Positions 23,863 through 33,111 of a DNA stretch of 38,729 nt are shown here, piece by piece; positions within the stretch are counted from its first letter, which is position 1, and each line of letters starts with the position of its first letter. Below the pieces are notes generated by a model. That model made no database searches. It worked only from the letters and a program-made list of their open reading frames with translations, and was not told where the DNA came from. Source of the DNA: Flavobacteriaceae bacterium. Lineage in GTDB: Bacteria > Bacteroidota > Bacteroidia > Flavobacteriales > Flavobacteriaceae. The position numbers and the translations under genes are program-made. Location of the stretch: NCBI GenBank assembly GCA_029939235.1, contig JAOZTG010000004.1, forward strand, positions 13,223 to 51,951, written 5' to 3'.

Positions 23863-26607
23863 ATGATCAGACTTATTTTTCTACTAACTTTCCTGACAAG
23901 TTACAGTTCTCAAAATCAAATAGCACAAATATCACCTACACAACTTACTTGTGAGTATCTTCAAAATCCATCTATAATTGATGTAAAGAACCCTCGTCTT
24001 TCTTGGATAAATATCGCTGAAAATGGTGAACGCAATCAGTTTCAATCTGCCTGGCAAATTAGAGTTTCAAGTACAAAAGAAAAACTTGCCCAACCTGACT
24101 TATGGAATAGTGAAAAAGTAAATTCTAACCAATCGACTAGAATAAAATATGCTGGAAAAGACTTAACTTCCCGACAAGAATGTTGGTGGCAGGTTCGTAC
24201 TTGGGATAAAGATGGGAATGTTTCAAAATGGAGTAAAGAAGCTAAGTGGAATATGGGACTTTTACACACAAATGACTGGCAGGCCAAATGGATTGGAGCA
24301 CCATGGCAAGGAGAAGAAGCTTTACCAATACCTAAAGGAAAAAGAGCGGCAAAACTTAAAGAACCAGGTCCTCCTGCTCCGTTATTTAGAAAAGAATTTC
24401 AAATTAAAAAAGAGATAACTAATGCTGTAGCTTATGTAACAGGACTTGGTTATTTTGAACTCTACGTAAATGGTAAAAAGATTGGTGATGATGTACTTGT
24501 TCCTAATCAAACAAATTATAGTAAGCGTCCGGAATTGCCTAATAGATTTATAGCTCTTGATGATAATTTCAAAGAATACAAGGTAATGTACCTTCGTTAT
24601 GAAATTACAAATCAACTTATTCAGGGTAAAAATGTGATTGGAAGTATTTTGGGGAATGGGTTTTACAATCCGGCTAAAGGCTGGGCAGAAGCTTATGGAT
24701 CTCCCAGGTTTATCGGACAAGTTCATATCACATATGCTGATGGTACAGAAGATATTATTGTAAGCGATGAATCCTGGAAAGCATCAAAAAGTGCCATATT
24801 AATGAACATGGTTTACTATGGAGAACATTATGATGCCCGAAAAGAACAACCTGGATGGAATACTTCTACTTTTAATGATACAGATTGGGAAAATGTTATC
24901 ATCAGAAAAGCTCCTTATGGAAAGTTAGTTGCTCATACTTCTCATACAGATAAAATTTCAGAAAGAATTTCTCCTGTTTCAATTAAAAAACTTAAAAACG
25001 GAAATTATCTGGTTGACTTCGGAGTGGAAATCTCTGGTTGGCTTAAACTAAATAAAGTGGAAGCTCCTTCAGGCCATAAAATTGATATAAAATATAATAA
25101 TGGCAGTGATTTCTCCGGTAATAATTCCTATATTTTTAAAGGAAATGGTACTGAATCTTATGCTGCCCGATTCAATTGGTTTGTATTTAGTAGTGTAGAA
25201 ATTTCCAATTGGTATGGAGAATTAAAACCTTCTCAATTAACTGCCGAAGCAGTAAATACCTACATTAAGGAATCTGCAAAATTTGAAACTTCCAATCAAT
25301 TGCTTAATGATATCAATAAAATTTGGAGAAGAAGTCAGATTGATAATATGCATGGAGGAATTGCTAGTGATTGCCCTCATAGAGAACGCTCTGCCTATAC
25401 GGGTGATGGTCAAGCTGCCTGCGTTACAGTAATGCACAATTATGATGCACAAAACTTTTATCAAAAATGGGTGCAAGATATGTTGGGTGCACAAAATGTA
25501 GAAACTGGTTACGTACCTAACAGCGCTCCTTGGCAGCCTGGATGTGGTGGCGGAGTAGCTTGGGGAGCAGCTATCTGTATTATTCCCTGGGAATTTTATA
25601 CGCATTATGGTGCTTTAGATATGCTGGAAGATAATTATGAAGGTATGAAAGAATATATTCGATACATGAAAACATGGGTAAATAAAGATGGTATCATGTT
25701 TTCTCAACGAAAAGGAAGTGATGGGAAAATTCTTAAATGGTTTAATCTTGGCGATTGGGTAGGTCCTGGAGAAATGGCTTCTGATGAAATGGTTCACACA
25801 TTCTATTATTGGAGATGTGCAGATTTGACTGCTCAATCGGCGGAAGCCCTAAACAAACACGAAGAAGCAAAAATATATGCCAATCTTGCTGATAAAACAA
25901 AGAAAGCTTTTCATAAACTATTTTATGATGCAAAAAATGGAACATATGGAAATGGAGGTGGAAATATATTTGCCTTAAAAATGGGAGTTCCAAACAATCA
26001 AAAAGATAAAGTGATCACTTCCCTAAAAGCTAATATCAAAGCCAATGACGGGCATTTTGATACTGGTATTTTCGGAACACAATTCTTCTTTGAAGTACTC
26101 TCCGAAAATGGAATGCATGATTTAGCTTATGAAGCTTTAACAAAAAGAACAGAACCAAGTTTTGGTCACTGGCTTGAGCTTGGAGCTACTACAACCTGGG
26201 AACAATGGAATGGAGCCAATTCAAGGAATCACCCAATGTTTGGAGGAGGCTTGGTTTGGCTATACAGAAAACTTGCGGGTATGAATGCAGACCCGAAACA
26301 ACCTGGGTATAGGCATATAATTTTTAAACCACAAACTATTGATGCTCTTGATTTTGTAACATACACAAATAACACACCTTATGGTAAAGCTGGAATCACA
26401 TGGGAAAAGAAAGAAGAAAAATATACAATGGAAATTACTGTACCCGTTGGTAGTAATGCAACAATCTATATCCCTATTAATGATATTAGCAAGTTAAAAG
26501 AAGGTGGTAATTCAATCAAACAGGTTAAAGAGATTCAGATTAAATCTACAGATAATAAGCAAGTTGTTCTGCATGTGTCATCCGGGGTTTATCACTTTGA
26601 ATTTTAG
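23863..26607 (+). CDS. GH78 alpha-L-rhamnosidase
   Basis: 914 residues with a signal peptide (MIRLIFLLTFLTSYSSQ), so exported to the periplasm or surface. N-terminal beta-sandwich domains (TCEYLQNPSIIDVKNPRLSW, KWIGAPWQG, FRKEFQIKKEITNAVAYVTGLGYFEL and YVNGKKIGDDVL) precede the (alpha/alpha)6 catalytic barrel. Acidic residues align with the known GH78 set: Asp503, Glu508 and Asp515 in SDCPHRERSAYTGD, and Glu780 in TTWEQWNG. The C-terminal beta domain (GYRHIIFKPQ, YGKAGITWEKK) is present, so the enzyme appears complete. It would remove terminal alpha-L-rhamnose from plant, algal or bacterial glycans. It is first of three plus-strand glycan genes, with 121 bp to the sialidase gene. Confidence 0.92.
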   Translation: MIRLIFLLTFLTSYSSQNQIAQISPTQLTCEYLQNPSIIDVKNPRLSWINIAENGERNQFQSAWQIRVSSTKEKLAQPDLWNSEKVNSNQSTRIKYAGKDLTSRQECWWQVRTWDKDGNVSKWSKEAKWNMGLLHTNDWQAKWIGAPWQGEEALPIPKGKRAAKLKEPGPPAPLFRKEFQIKKEITNAVAYVTGLGYFELYVNGKKIGDDVLVPNQTNYSKRPELPNRFIALDDNFKEYKVMYLRYEITNQLIQGKNVIGSILGNGFYNPAKGWAEAYGSPRFIGQVHITYADGTEDIIVSDESWKASKSAILMNMVYYGEHYDARKEQPGWNTSTFNDTDWENVIIRKAPYGKLVAHTSHTDKISERISPVSIKKLKNGNYLVDFGVEISGWLKLNKVEAPSGHKIDIKYNNGSDFSGNNSYIFKGNGTESYAARFNWFVFSSVEISNWYGELKPSQLTAEAVNTYIKESAKFETSNQLLNDINKIWRRSQIDNMHGGIASDCPHRERSAYTGDGQAACVTVMHNYDAQNFYQKWVQDMLGAQNVETGYVPNSAPWQPGCGGGVAWGAAICIIPWEFYTHYGALDMLEDNYEGMKEYIRYMKTWVNKDGIMFSQRKGSDGKILKWFNLGDWVGPGEMASDEMVHTFYYWRCADLTAQSAEALNKHEEAKIYANLADKTKKAFHKLFYDAKNGTYGNGGGNIFALKMGVPNNQKDKVITSLKANIKANDGHFDTGIFGTQFFFEVLSENGMHDLAYEALTKRTEPSFGHWLELGATTTWEQWNGANSRNHPMFGGGLVWLYRKLAGMNADPKQPGYRHIIFKPQTIDALDFVTYTNNTPYGKAGITWEKKEEKYTMEITVPVGSNATIYIPINDISKLKEGGNSIKQVKEIQIKSTDNKQVVLHVSSGVYHFEF

Positions 26608-26728
26608 AACTATTCTAAAAAAGAGTTGAATTTAGCATGAAATATGAAGCACAAATCTAGTATATTTCACAACCACAAAGGAAGGTCGTATTATTAAAGG
26701 TATTATTTAAATAAATCGTTATAAATAA

Positions 26729-28384
26729 ATGAATTTGAAATTATTAATATTTATAATTTTCATTGATATTTTATTCGTTTGCTTTAAACCTAACGATCAA
26801 AAGGATTTTATCCACTTAAAGCAATTCAATTATCCTATATTGAAAGGAAAAGAAAATAATCCTGTTTTAAGGATCTGCTATGTCAACAATTCTAATAATA
26901 AAATACTGAAGAGAATAAAGATCAATTTATCAGATACACAACTCAAAGATCTTGATTCTATAAGAATATTTCAAAGAAAAAAGGATTCTGTTTTTAGACC
27001 TAAAAATCAATTTGGCAGAACATTGGCAGCCGCTGATGATTTAATTTTCAATGACTCCATTATATTAAATAAAGGAAAGAATTATTTATGGGTTAGTTAT
27101 CAGTTATCCAATGATTGTGACCTTGAAAGTAAAATTGATGCAGGTTTGGACTATTTGGTAATTGATAAAAATAAGGTATTCCCCAACGAAACAAGTCCTG
27201 AAGGAAAACTTAGGACAGGAATAGCTTTACGAAAGCATTGGGATGATAAAGTCCATACCTACAGAATTCCGGGATTGGTTACTTGCAACAAAGGTACTTT
27301 GTTGGCAGTATATGATGTTCGAAGAGATTTTGGAAGAGATCTTCAAGGCAATATAGATATTGGTTTGAGTCGGTCTACCAATCATGGAGCAACATGGGAA
27401 CCTATGCAAATTGTTCTCGATATGAAAACATGGGGAGATTTACCCGAAAAATTTAATGGAGTAAGTGATGCATCCATTTTGGTTGATAGAAATTCGAATA
27501 CCATTTTTGTTGCTGGTTTATGGATGCACGGTGTGATCAACTCTGAAGGAAAATGGATGGAGGGTTTGAATGAAAAAAGCAGAGACTGGAATCACCAATG
27601 GAGAAATAAAGGTTCTCAACCTGGTTTGGATGTAAAACAAACAAGCCAGTTCTTAATTGTAAAAAGCACAGATGATGGAAAAACATGGAGTAAGCCCATA
27701 AATCTGACCAAAATGTGTAAAGACCCAAAATGGTGGCTATGGGCTCCCGCTCCAGGACATGGCATAACTTTAAGGGATGGTACACTAGTATTTCCAACCC
27801 AAGGACGTGATGAAAATGGAAAACCTTTTTCAAATATTACATTTAGTAAGGATAATGGTAACACATGGCAAACCAGTAATTTTGCTTATCAAAACACAAC
27901 AGAATCTATGGCAGTAGAATTATCGGATGGCTCTATCATGCTAAATATGCGTGACAATAAAAATCGTAAAGAAAAAGGAGATAGAAATGGCAGGGCAATT
28001 TGCACAACAAACGATCTTGGAAAAACCTGGAAAGAACACCTTACTTCTCACGAAACTTTGATTGAGCCGGTTTGTATGGCTTCAATTCACAAACATACTT
28101 TTAAAGATAAAAATGGAGGTCAAAGATCCATTTTATTATTCTCCAACCCAAATGATAAAAGAAAAAGGATCAAACAAACTATCAAAGTAAGTTTTGATGA
28201 TGGAAATACCTGGCCAAAAAAATACTGGTTAGAACTTGACGAAGGAAAAGCTGCAGGATATTCATGCTTAACTTCTATTGATGAAAATAATATTGGAATT
28301 CTTTATGAAGGGAGTCAGTCACAAATCACCTTTCAAAAGATTCCGTTGAACGAATTGATAAAGGACGATCAAACAGATTATTAA
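26729..28384 (+). CDS. GH33 exo-alpha-sialidase
   Basis: 551 residues. An N-terminal hydrophobic segment (MNLKLLIFIIFIDILFVC) acts as a signal; the Cys at 18 lacks a good lipobox. Residues about 30-160 form a beta-rich N-terminal domain seen in Bacteroidota sialidases. The six-bladed propeller follows, with the RIP motif YRIPG (Arg179 of the Arg triad), catalytic-region RRDFGRDLQGNIDIG, and five Asp-box-like repeats (STNHGATW, STDDGKTW, SKDNGNTW, TNDLGKTW, SFDDGNTW). The late GYSCLTSIDENNIGILYE region carries the expected Tyr and Glu. It would release terminal sialic (or related nonulosonic) acids. No sialate transporter or lyase is nearby, so the released acid is used elsewhere or removed only to expose the underlying sugars. 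Confidence 0.92.
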   Translation: MNLKLLIFIIFIDILFVCFKPNDQKDFIHLKQFNYPILKGKENNPVLRICYVNNSNNKILKRIKINLSDTQLKDLDSIRIFQRKKDSVFRPKNQFGRTLAAADDLIFNDSIILNKGKNYLWVSYQLSNDCDLESKIDAGLDYLVIDKNKVFPNETSPEGKLRTGIALRKHWDDKVHTYRIPGLVTCNKGTLLAVYDVRRDFGRDLQGNIDIGLSRSTNHGATWEPMQIVLDMKTWGDLPEKFNGVSDASILVDRNSNTIFVAGLWMHGVINSEGKWMEGLNEKSRDWNHQWRNKGSQPGLDVKQTSQFLIVKSTDDGKTWSKPINLTKMCKDPKWWLWAPAPGHGITLRDGTLVFPTQGRDENGKPFSNITFSKDNGNTWQTSNFAYQNTTESMAVELSDGSIMLNMRDNKNRKEKGDRNGRAICTTNDLGKTWKEHLTSHETLIEPVCMASIHKHTFKDKNGGQRSILLFSNPNDKRKRIKQTIKVSFDDGNTWPKKYWLELDEGKAAGYSCLTSIDENNIGILYEGSQSQITFQKIPLNELIKDDQTDY

Positions 28385-28433
28385 ATCCTTAATTGTTAAG
28401 TGAATTTTTAAATAATTTTTAGTTTTAGTACTT

Positions 28434-28476
28434 ATTTTTAAAAATCTATGATTGTATTAAAATATTTTTAAAAATC
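28434..28476. promoter_or_regulatory. Twin 12-bp palindromes upstream of the GH109-type gene
   Basis: ATTTTTAAAAATC occurs at 28434-28446 and again at 28464-28476, exactly 30 bp apart. Each contains the perfect palindrome ATTTTTAAAAAT. They lie in the 176-bp gap between the sialidase and GH109-type genes, 85 bp before the ATG. The three-helical-turn spacing would suit a dimeric regulator; in such AT-rich DNA chance is also possible. Confidence 0.3.
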
Positions 28477-28560
28477 ACTTTTAGAGAAAAGATTATTACG
28501 TATTTTTATCCATGAATTTATAATATGAATCATTTATAACGAACTTACAATTATTAAAAT

Positions 28561-29937
28561 ATGGAGCTTCAAAGAAGAGATTTTTTAAAGAAAATTACTG
28601 TTGCCGGAGCAGGAATGGCACTTGCACCCAATTTAATTTCAGCAAATGAAACAAAAGAAGCAATTGGCTTCAAGAAAAAGAAAAATAATGGTAGAATCAA
28701 TATAGCATTTATTGGTGTTGGAGGAAGAGGAAGAGGCCATGTAAGTCTTGTATCAAAATATAAAAACATTGATATTACTGCAATTTGTGATGTGGATCCA
28801 AAAGCAATTAAAGCAACCCAAAAGATCTTAAGAGATCATTCAAGAAAGGAAGCTACTGTTTATACAGGTGATGACCATGCATATCTTAAAATGTTGGAAC
28901 GTGATGATATTGATGGTGTAATTATTGCTTCCCCCTGGTTATGGCATACACCAATGGCTGTAGCTGCAATGAAAGCTGGTATATATGCAGGTGTTGAAGT
29001 GAGTGCAGCAAACACTATTGAGGAATGCTGGGATCTGGTAAATACTTCGGAAGAAACTGGAGTCCCTTGTATGATATTAGAAAATGTTTGTTATGCACGT
29101 GAAGCAATGTCCGTATTAAAAATGGTTCGTGAAGGAGTTTTTGGAGAAATAGTTCATGCAACTTGCGGGTATAAACATGATCTGCGTGGTGTAAAATTTA
29201 ATCCAGGAGTGGAATTTGGAAAAGATGCCCGAGGAGAAGCCAGATGGCGAACCGAACATTCTTTAAAAAGAAATGGAGATATCTATCCAACGCATGGTAT
29301 TGGTCCGGTAGCAACCTGGTTTGATATCAATAGAGGAAACAGATTTGTTACACTAACTTCAGTTGCAACAAAATCAACTGGCTTACACAAATATATTGTT
29401 GATCATCCAAAAGGAGGAAAAGAGCATCCAAATGCAAAATTAAAATGGAAATTAGGTGATATTGTTACAACAACCATATCAACGGCAAATGGTGAAACGA
29501 TAATTCTGAGTCATGATACCAATTTACCCAGACCTTATTCATGGGGATTTGAATTGCATGGCAATAAAGGTGTTTGGGGTGGTCAGTATGAAGGAAAAAG
29601 AATTTATATAGAAGGTGAATCTGAACCTCATAAATGGAGTACAGGTGAATCTTATGATAAATATTTTAACAAATATGATCATAAATTATGGAAAGAAGAG
29701 GCTGCAAAAGCAGAAGGTGCCGGTCATGGAGGTATTGATTATTTTACGATCAAACAATTTGTTGATAGTGTACAAAATGAAGTACAACCACCAATTGATG
29801 TGTATGATGCTGCTGCATGGAGCGCAATCACTCCATTATCAGAGGCGTCAATAGCTAGTGGTGGATCTCCTCAGTTTTTCCCTGATTTTACCAGAGGAAA
29901 ATGGATGACTAATAAACCTGTTTTTGGACTGGAATAA
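28561..29937 (+). CDS. Gfo/Idh/MocA family, GH109-type (alpha-N-acetylgalactosaminidase-like), Tat-exported
   Basis: 458 residues with a twin-arginine signal (RRDFLKKITVAGAGMAL), so exported folded with its cofactor. A Rossmann NAD-binding motif follows (FIGVGGRGRGHV; ITAICDVDP). Then come a GVIIASPWLWHTPMA segment, AGVEVSAANTIEE, VCYAREAMSVLKMV, THGIGPVATWFDINRG, and the GH109-like C-terminal half: DIVTTTISTANGETIILSHD, LPRPYSWGFELHG, GHGGIDYFTIKQFVDSVQN, VYDAAAWSAITPLSE and FPDFTRGKW. GH109 enzymes cleave alpha-GalNAc by an NAD-dependent oxidation/elimination cycle, famously from blood group A antigen. Assignment to that specificity is inference; other Gfo/Idh/MocA enzymes with the same ending act on different sugars. 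Confidence 0.85.
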   Translation: MELQRRDFLKKITVAGAGMALAPNLISANETKEAIGFKKKKNNGRINIAFIGVGGRGRGHVSLVSKYKNIDITAICDVDPKAIKATQKILRDHSRKEATVYTGDDHAYLKMLERDDIDGVIIASPWLWHTPMAVAAMKAGIYAGVEVSAANTIEECWDLVNTSEETGVPCMILENVCYAREAMSVLKMVREGVFGEIVHATCGYKHDLRGVKFNPGVEFGKDARGEARWRTEHSLKRNGDIYPTHGIGPVATWFDINRGNRFVTLTSVATKSTGLHKYIVDHPKGGKEHPNAKLKWKLGDIVTTTISTANGETIILSHDTNLPRPYSWGFELHGNKGVWGGQYEGKRIYIEGESEPHKWSTGESYDKYFNKYDHKLWKEEAAKAEGAGHGGIDYFTIKQFVDSVQNEVQPPIDVYDAAAWSAITPLSEASIASGGSPQFFPDFTRGKWMTNKPVFGLE

Positions 29938-29964
29938 TCTTGTTATATATATTTCTAAAAAGAA

Positions 29965-30112
29965 GCTATCTCAAAAGTTATTTTTTTGAGTTTTTTGATA
30001 TCATAAAAACTTTGTGATACTTTGCGAAATCTTCGTGAGCCTTTGCGTAACGGCTTTTTAATATTATATCGCAAAGGAAACAAGAAGGGCCTCAAAGAGC
30101 TATTGAGATAGC
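29965..30112. mobile_element. MITE-like element with 10-bp perfect inverted termini
   Basis: GCTATCTCAA (29965-29974) and TTGAGATAGC (30103-30112) are perfect inverted repeats, extendable to about 14 bp with one mismatch. The 148-bp unit they enclose has no coding potential. The termini recall the GGCTGTCxCAAAAG-type ends of some IS families. Inside is ACTTTGTGATACTTTGCG followed by similar CTTTGCG phrases, a phrase type dispersed in some Bacteroidota genomes. No clear target duplication was seen. It fills the gap between the convergent GH109-type and GH3 genes. Confidence 0.4.
29970..29996 (+). terminator. Terminator downstream of the GH109-type gene
   Basis: CTCAAAA (29970-29976) pairs with TTTTGAG (29984-29990) around a 7-nt loop and is followed by TTTTTTG, 33 bp after the stop codon. 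It is formed partly by the left end of the MITE-like element. Confidence 0.5.
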
Positions 30113-30131
30113 CATTTTTTTAGTTGGAAAA

Positions 30132-32747
30132 TTAATTATATACTGTTAGATTCACTTTATTATTGGTTTCTGAGTTCTCTCCAACAAATATCTCAAATGA
30201 ACCGGGTTCTACAAAAGGGTTTCCATCATTATCAAAAATGAATAGATCTTCCGAACTAATTTCAAAAACTACTTTTTTAGATGTTCCTTTTTTAAGGAAT
30301 ACTTTTTTAAATTTTCGCAATGATCTTATTGGGGTTGGAACACTTGCTTCCATATCATGCATATACAATTGCACAACTGTATTTCCATCATATTTTCCAT
30401 TATTACTAACTGTTACAGTTACTTTTGTTATTTGAGTTTTTGATATATTAGTTTTTTCCAGTTTTGGTAGAGAAAAATCAAATTTAGTATAACTCAACCC
30501 ATAACCAAACGGATATAGAACATCACCTTCAAAATAACGATAAGTACGACCTTTCATACGATAATCCTCAAAAGGAGGCAGATCATTTATAGATTTATAA
30601 TAAGTTATCGGTAATTTACCTGAAGGATTATAATCACCAAATAACACATCTGAAACAGCATCACCCCCTCCTTGTCCGGGATACCAAATATTTAAAATAG
30701 CAGGTAAGTTATTTTGTTCCCAATTAATAGCCATTGCACTACCTCCAGTCATCACAAAAACAACTGGTTTACCTGTATTTTTTAATTCTTGCAAAAGATC
30801 ATGCTGAACTTTAGGTAGTTTTAAATTAGTTCTGTCGCCTTTGTCAAACCCTTCAATTTTTACAGGCATCTCCTCCCCTTCCAATCGGGCTGATATTCCA
30901 CCAACATATATGATTACATCACTTTCTTTCACTATATTCATCAGATGATCCCTTCCTTTGATCTCTTCTTTATTCCATACCAATTGAACAGAAGCCATCC
31001 ATTCATTTGTACATAAATACTCTAGTCTAAATTTATACTTTTTGTTCTTTTCAAATTTAACCTTTGCAGATAAAGCAAAAGTTCCATTTCCACTTGACCC
31101 GTTTAAAACTTCTTTATCATCAATGAATAAACGATAAGATCCTCCACTTTCCAACACACCAAGTAATACATCTCCTGTAAAATCAGGTTTTAAAACTCCT
31201 GTATATTTGATGGAGAATTTGCCTGGGGTCAATAAATCGATAGGTGCAGCACCACCCCATTCAAAATCAATAAAAGATTGATTATTTTTAAGAATGGGTT
31301 TCCCTTTCAATTTTGAGTTATTATAATACTCTGTTACTATTTGTCCGTGAAAAGATGCCGGTTCTATCACATCAAAAATAGTATCGTTGTTGGTAAGATT
31401 TGTTCCTTTAAAATAATGAACTGTGGTTTTTTTTGAAACTTTTTCCTTAATCCCTTCCAAAATGGTTTTCCGATAGGTTGGTGTACCAAAATAATTTCCC
31501 AAAACAAAATGCCTATCATTGGCATTAGGGCCAATAACTGCAATAGACTTAATATCTTTTGAAATAGGTAATGTATTATCTTTATTTTTTAGTAGAACTA
31601 TAGATTCTCTGGCTGTTTGAAGAGCCAGTTTTTTTGAAGTATCAGATTCGATAAAGCTATCGTCATACTTTAAAAAAGGAGCCTGATCTTGCGGATTCAA
31701 CAAACCTAATTTAATACGTGCTATGATGAGCCTTTTCAACGATTTATCAATTTCTTCTTCACTGATTAATCCTTTTTTTACAGATTCTACCAAGTGCTTA
31801 TAACTGGAACCACAATTAAGATCACATCCAGCCTTTACAGCCAATGCAGATGCCTCTTCTGCAGTTGGAACAATCTTATGAAACTTATAAATATCATAAA
31901 CAGCACCACAGTCAGAAACCACATAACCTTTAAAACCCCATTTGTCTCTTAATATATCGTTTAATAATAAAGTGCTTGCTGTTGCTGATTCACCCAAATA
32001 TCTATTGTAGGCAGACATTACAGAAAATGCTTTTCCTTCGATAATGGTCGCTTTAAATGCAGGTAAATACGTTTCCCATAGATCTCTTTTGTCGGTATAG
32101 GCATCAAAACTATGCCTATTATGTTCCGGACCGCTATGAACTGCATAGTGTTTTGGAGTTGCAATTACCTTATAATAATCGGGGTCATCACCTTGTAATC
32201 CTTTTACAAAGGCAACTCCCATTTTAGAAGTTAGGTAAGGATCTTCCCCATAGGTTTCCTGACCACGTCCCCATCTTGGATCTCTAAAAATATTGATGTT
32301 TGGACTCCACATTGTCAATCCCTGATATCTGTTTCTTTGACCTAGTTTTATACTGTGATTAAATTTTGCTCTTGCTTCCGTACTTATCGCATCTGCCACT
32401 TTATGAATCAAATCTGGATTCCAGGTTGCTGCCATACCAATTGCCTGAGGATAGGAAGTTGCAGCACCGGCTCTTGCAACTCCGTGCAAACTTTCGTTCC
32501 ACCAGTTGTACTCGGGTATTCCTAAACGATCAATAGCAGGTGCTACATCCTGCATTTGAGCTACTTTTTCATCAAGTGAAAGTCTCTTTAACAGATCATC
32601 AGCCCTTAATTCTGTATCAAGTTTTACATCCTGAAAAGGATAAGAAACATCCTGAGAATGTATTGTAAATGAAGAGATTAAAATTAAAAAACTAAAAATC
32701 CATAAGTTTGAATTTTTCAAATAAATACTTTTTAGAATGTCCATCAT
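30132..32747 (-). CDS. GH3 beta-glycosidase with PA14 domain
   Basis: 871 residues with a signal peptide (LWIFSFLILISSFTIHSQ). The GH3 N-terminal barrel includes LSLDEKVAQMQDVAPAIDRL, NWWNESLHGVAR, FRDPRWGRGQETYGEDP, KHYAVHSGPEHNRH and the nucleophile Asp279 in GYVVSDCGAV. The GH3 C domain (ESIVLLKNKDNTLPI ... VIGPNAND) is interrupted by a PA14 module (about 470-590; IVTEYYNNSKLKGKPIL, YRLFIDDKEVL, YLCTNEWMASVQLVW) before resuming (VIYVGGISARLEGEEM). A C-terminal fibronectin-III-like domain follows. The PA14-bearing group is typically beta-glucosidase or beta-xylosidase and the PA14 shapes the substrate pocket. The ATG overlaps the TGA of the upstream chimeric relic (ATGA), so its original partner was the now-lost second GH92 gene. 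Confidence 0.92.
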   Translation of the reverse strand: MMDILKSIYLKNSNLWIFSFLILISSFTIHSQDVSYPFQDVKLDTELRADDLLKRLSLDEKVAQMQDVAPAIDRLGIPEYNWWNESLHGVARAGAATSYPQAIGMAATWNPDLIHKVADAISTEARAKFNHSIKLGQRNRYQGLTMWSPNINIFRDPRWGRGQETYGEDPYLTSKMGVAFVKGLQGDDPDYYKVIATPKHYAVHSGPEHNRHSFDAYTDKRDLWETYLPAFKATIIEGKAFSVMSAYNRYLGESATASTLLLNDILRDKWGFKGYVVSDCGAVYDIYKFHKIVPTAEEASALAVKAGCDLNCGSSYKHLVESVKKGLISEEEIDKSLKRLIIARIKLGLLNPQDQAPFLKYDDSFIESDTSKKLALQTARESIVLLKNKDNTLPISKDIKSIAVIGPNANDRHFVLGNYFGTPTYRKTILEGIKEKVSKKTTVHYFKGTNLTNNDTIFDVIEPASFHGQIVTEYYNNSKLKGKPILKNNQSFIDFEWGGAAPIDLLTPGKFSIKYTGVLKPDFTGDVLLGVLESGGSYRLFIDDKEVLNGSSGNGTFALSAKVKFEKNKKYKFRLEYLCTNEWMASVQLVWNKEEIKGRDHLMNIVKESDVIIYVGGISARLEGEEMPVKIEGFDKGDRTNLKLPKVQHDLLQELKNTGKPVVFVMTGGSAMAINWEQNNLPAILNIWYPGQGGGDAVSDVLFGDYNPSGKLPITYYKSINDLPPFEDYRMKGRTYRYFEGDVLYPFGYGLSYTKFDFSLPKLEKTNISKTQITKVTVTVSNNGKYDGNTVVQLYMHDMEASVPTPIRSLRKFKKVFLKKGTSKKVVFEISSEDLFIFDNDGNPFVEPGSFEIFVGENSETNNKVNLTVYN

Positions 32748-33031
32748 TTTAATATATTTAAATTTACCTTAGGGATATTATTCATTATAATTTTTAAACT
32801 ACTTCCATTTTTCATATCCTTATAGCTAAAAAATAAGCCATCCATTTTTTGATCATTCAGATGTGCCACTTTAAGTTTCCATAAGGATTCATCGTAAAAC
32901 CTCTCTCCACTTGTCAGAGCATTTTTATATTGTGGATCAGCAATCAATCCAATCTTTAAAATTGGTTTGAATTACGAGTATAAACCCAGAACGAGTATGA
33001 TTAAAATTGATGTAAATACTAAATTTTTCAT
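32744..33031 (-). pseudogene. Chimeric relic: metallophosphoesterase N-terminus joined to GH92 C-terminus
   Basis: From ATG at 33031 the frame reads a signal peptide (MKNLVFTSILIILVLGLYS), a TAA at 32974-32972, then FKPILKIGLIADPQYKNALT and SGERFYDESLWKLK. This is the start of a calcineurin-like metallophosphoesterase with its D-x-Q/H metal motif (IADPQY). At about 32870-32860 it switches without a frame break to AHLNDQKMDGLFFSYKD and MKNGSSLKIIMNNIPK. That stretch is about two-thirds identical over 35 residues to the last part of the intact GH92 protein in this window (AYLNDKKMDSLFFSHKD...). A deletion evidently fused the first gene to the end of a second GH92 gene. The product would be non-functional as an enzyme. 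Confidence 0.7.
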
Positions 33032-33111
33032 TGGATCTGCACTGTGTATTATACTGGTTTTTATCTGTAAATTAGCATCTTTTTTTTAAGTAACTAAACA
33101 AAATAATTTTT

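Noticed and set aside
25237-25605. 122-codon open frame antisense to GH78
   Set aside because: Opposite a catalytic-domain coding region with all expected motifs; no independent support.
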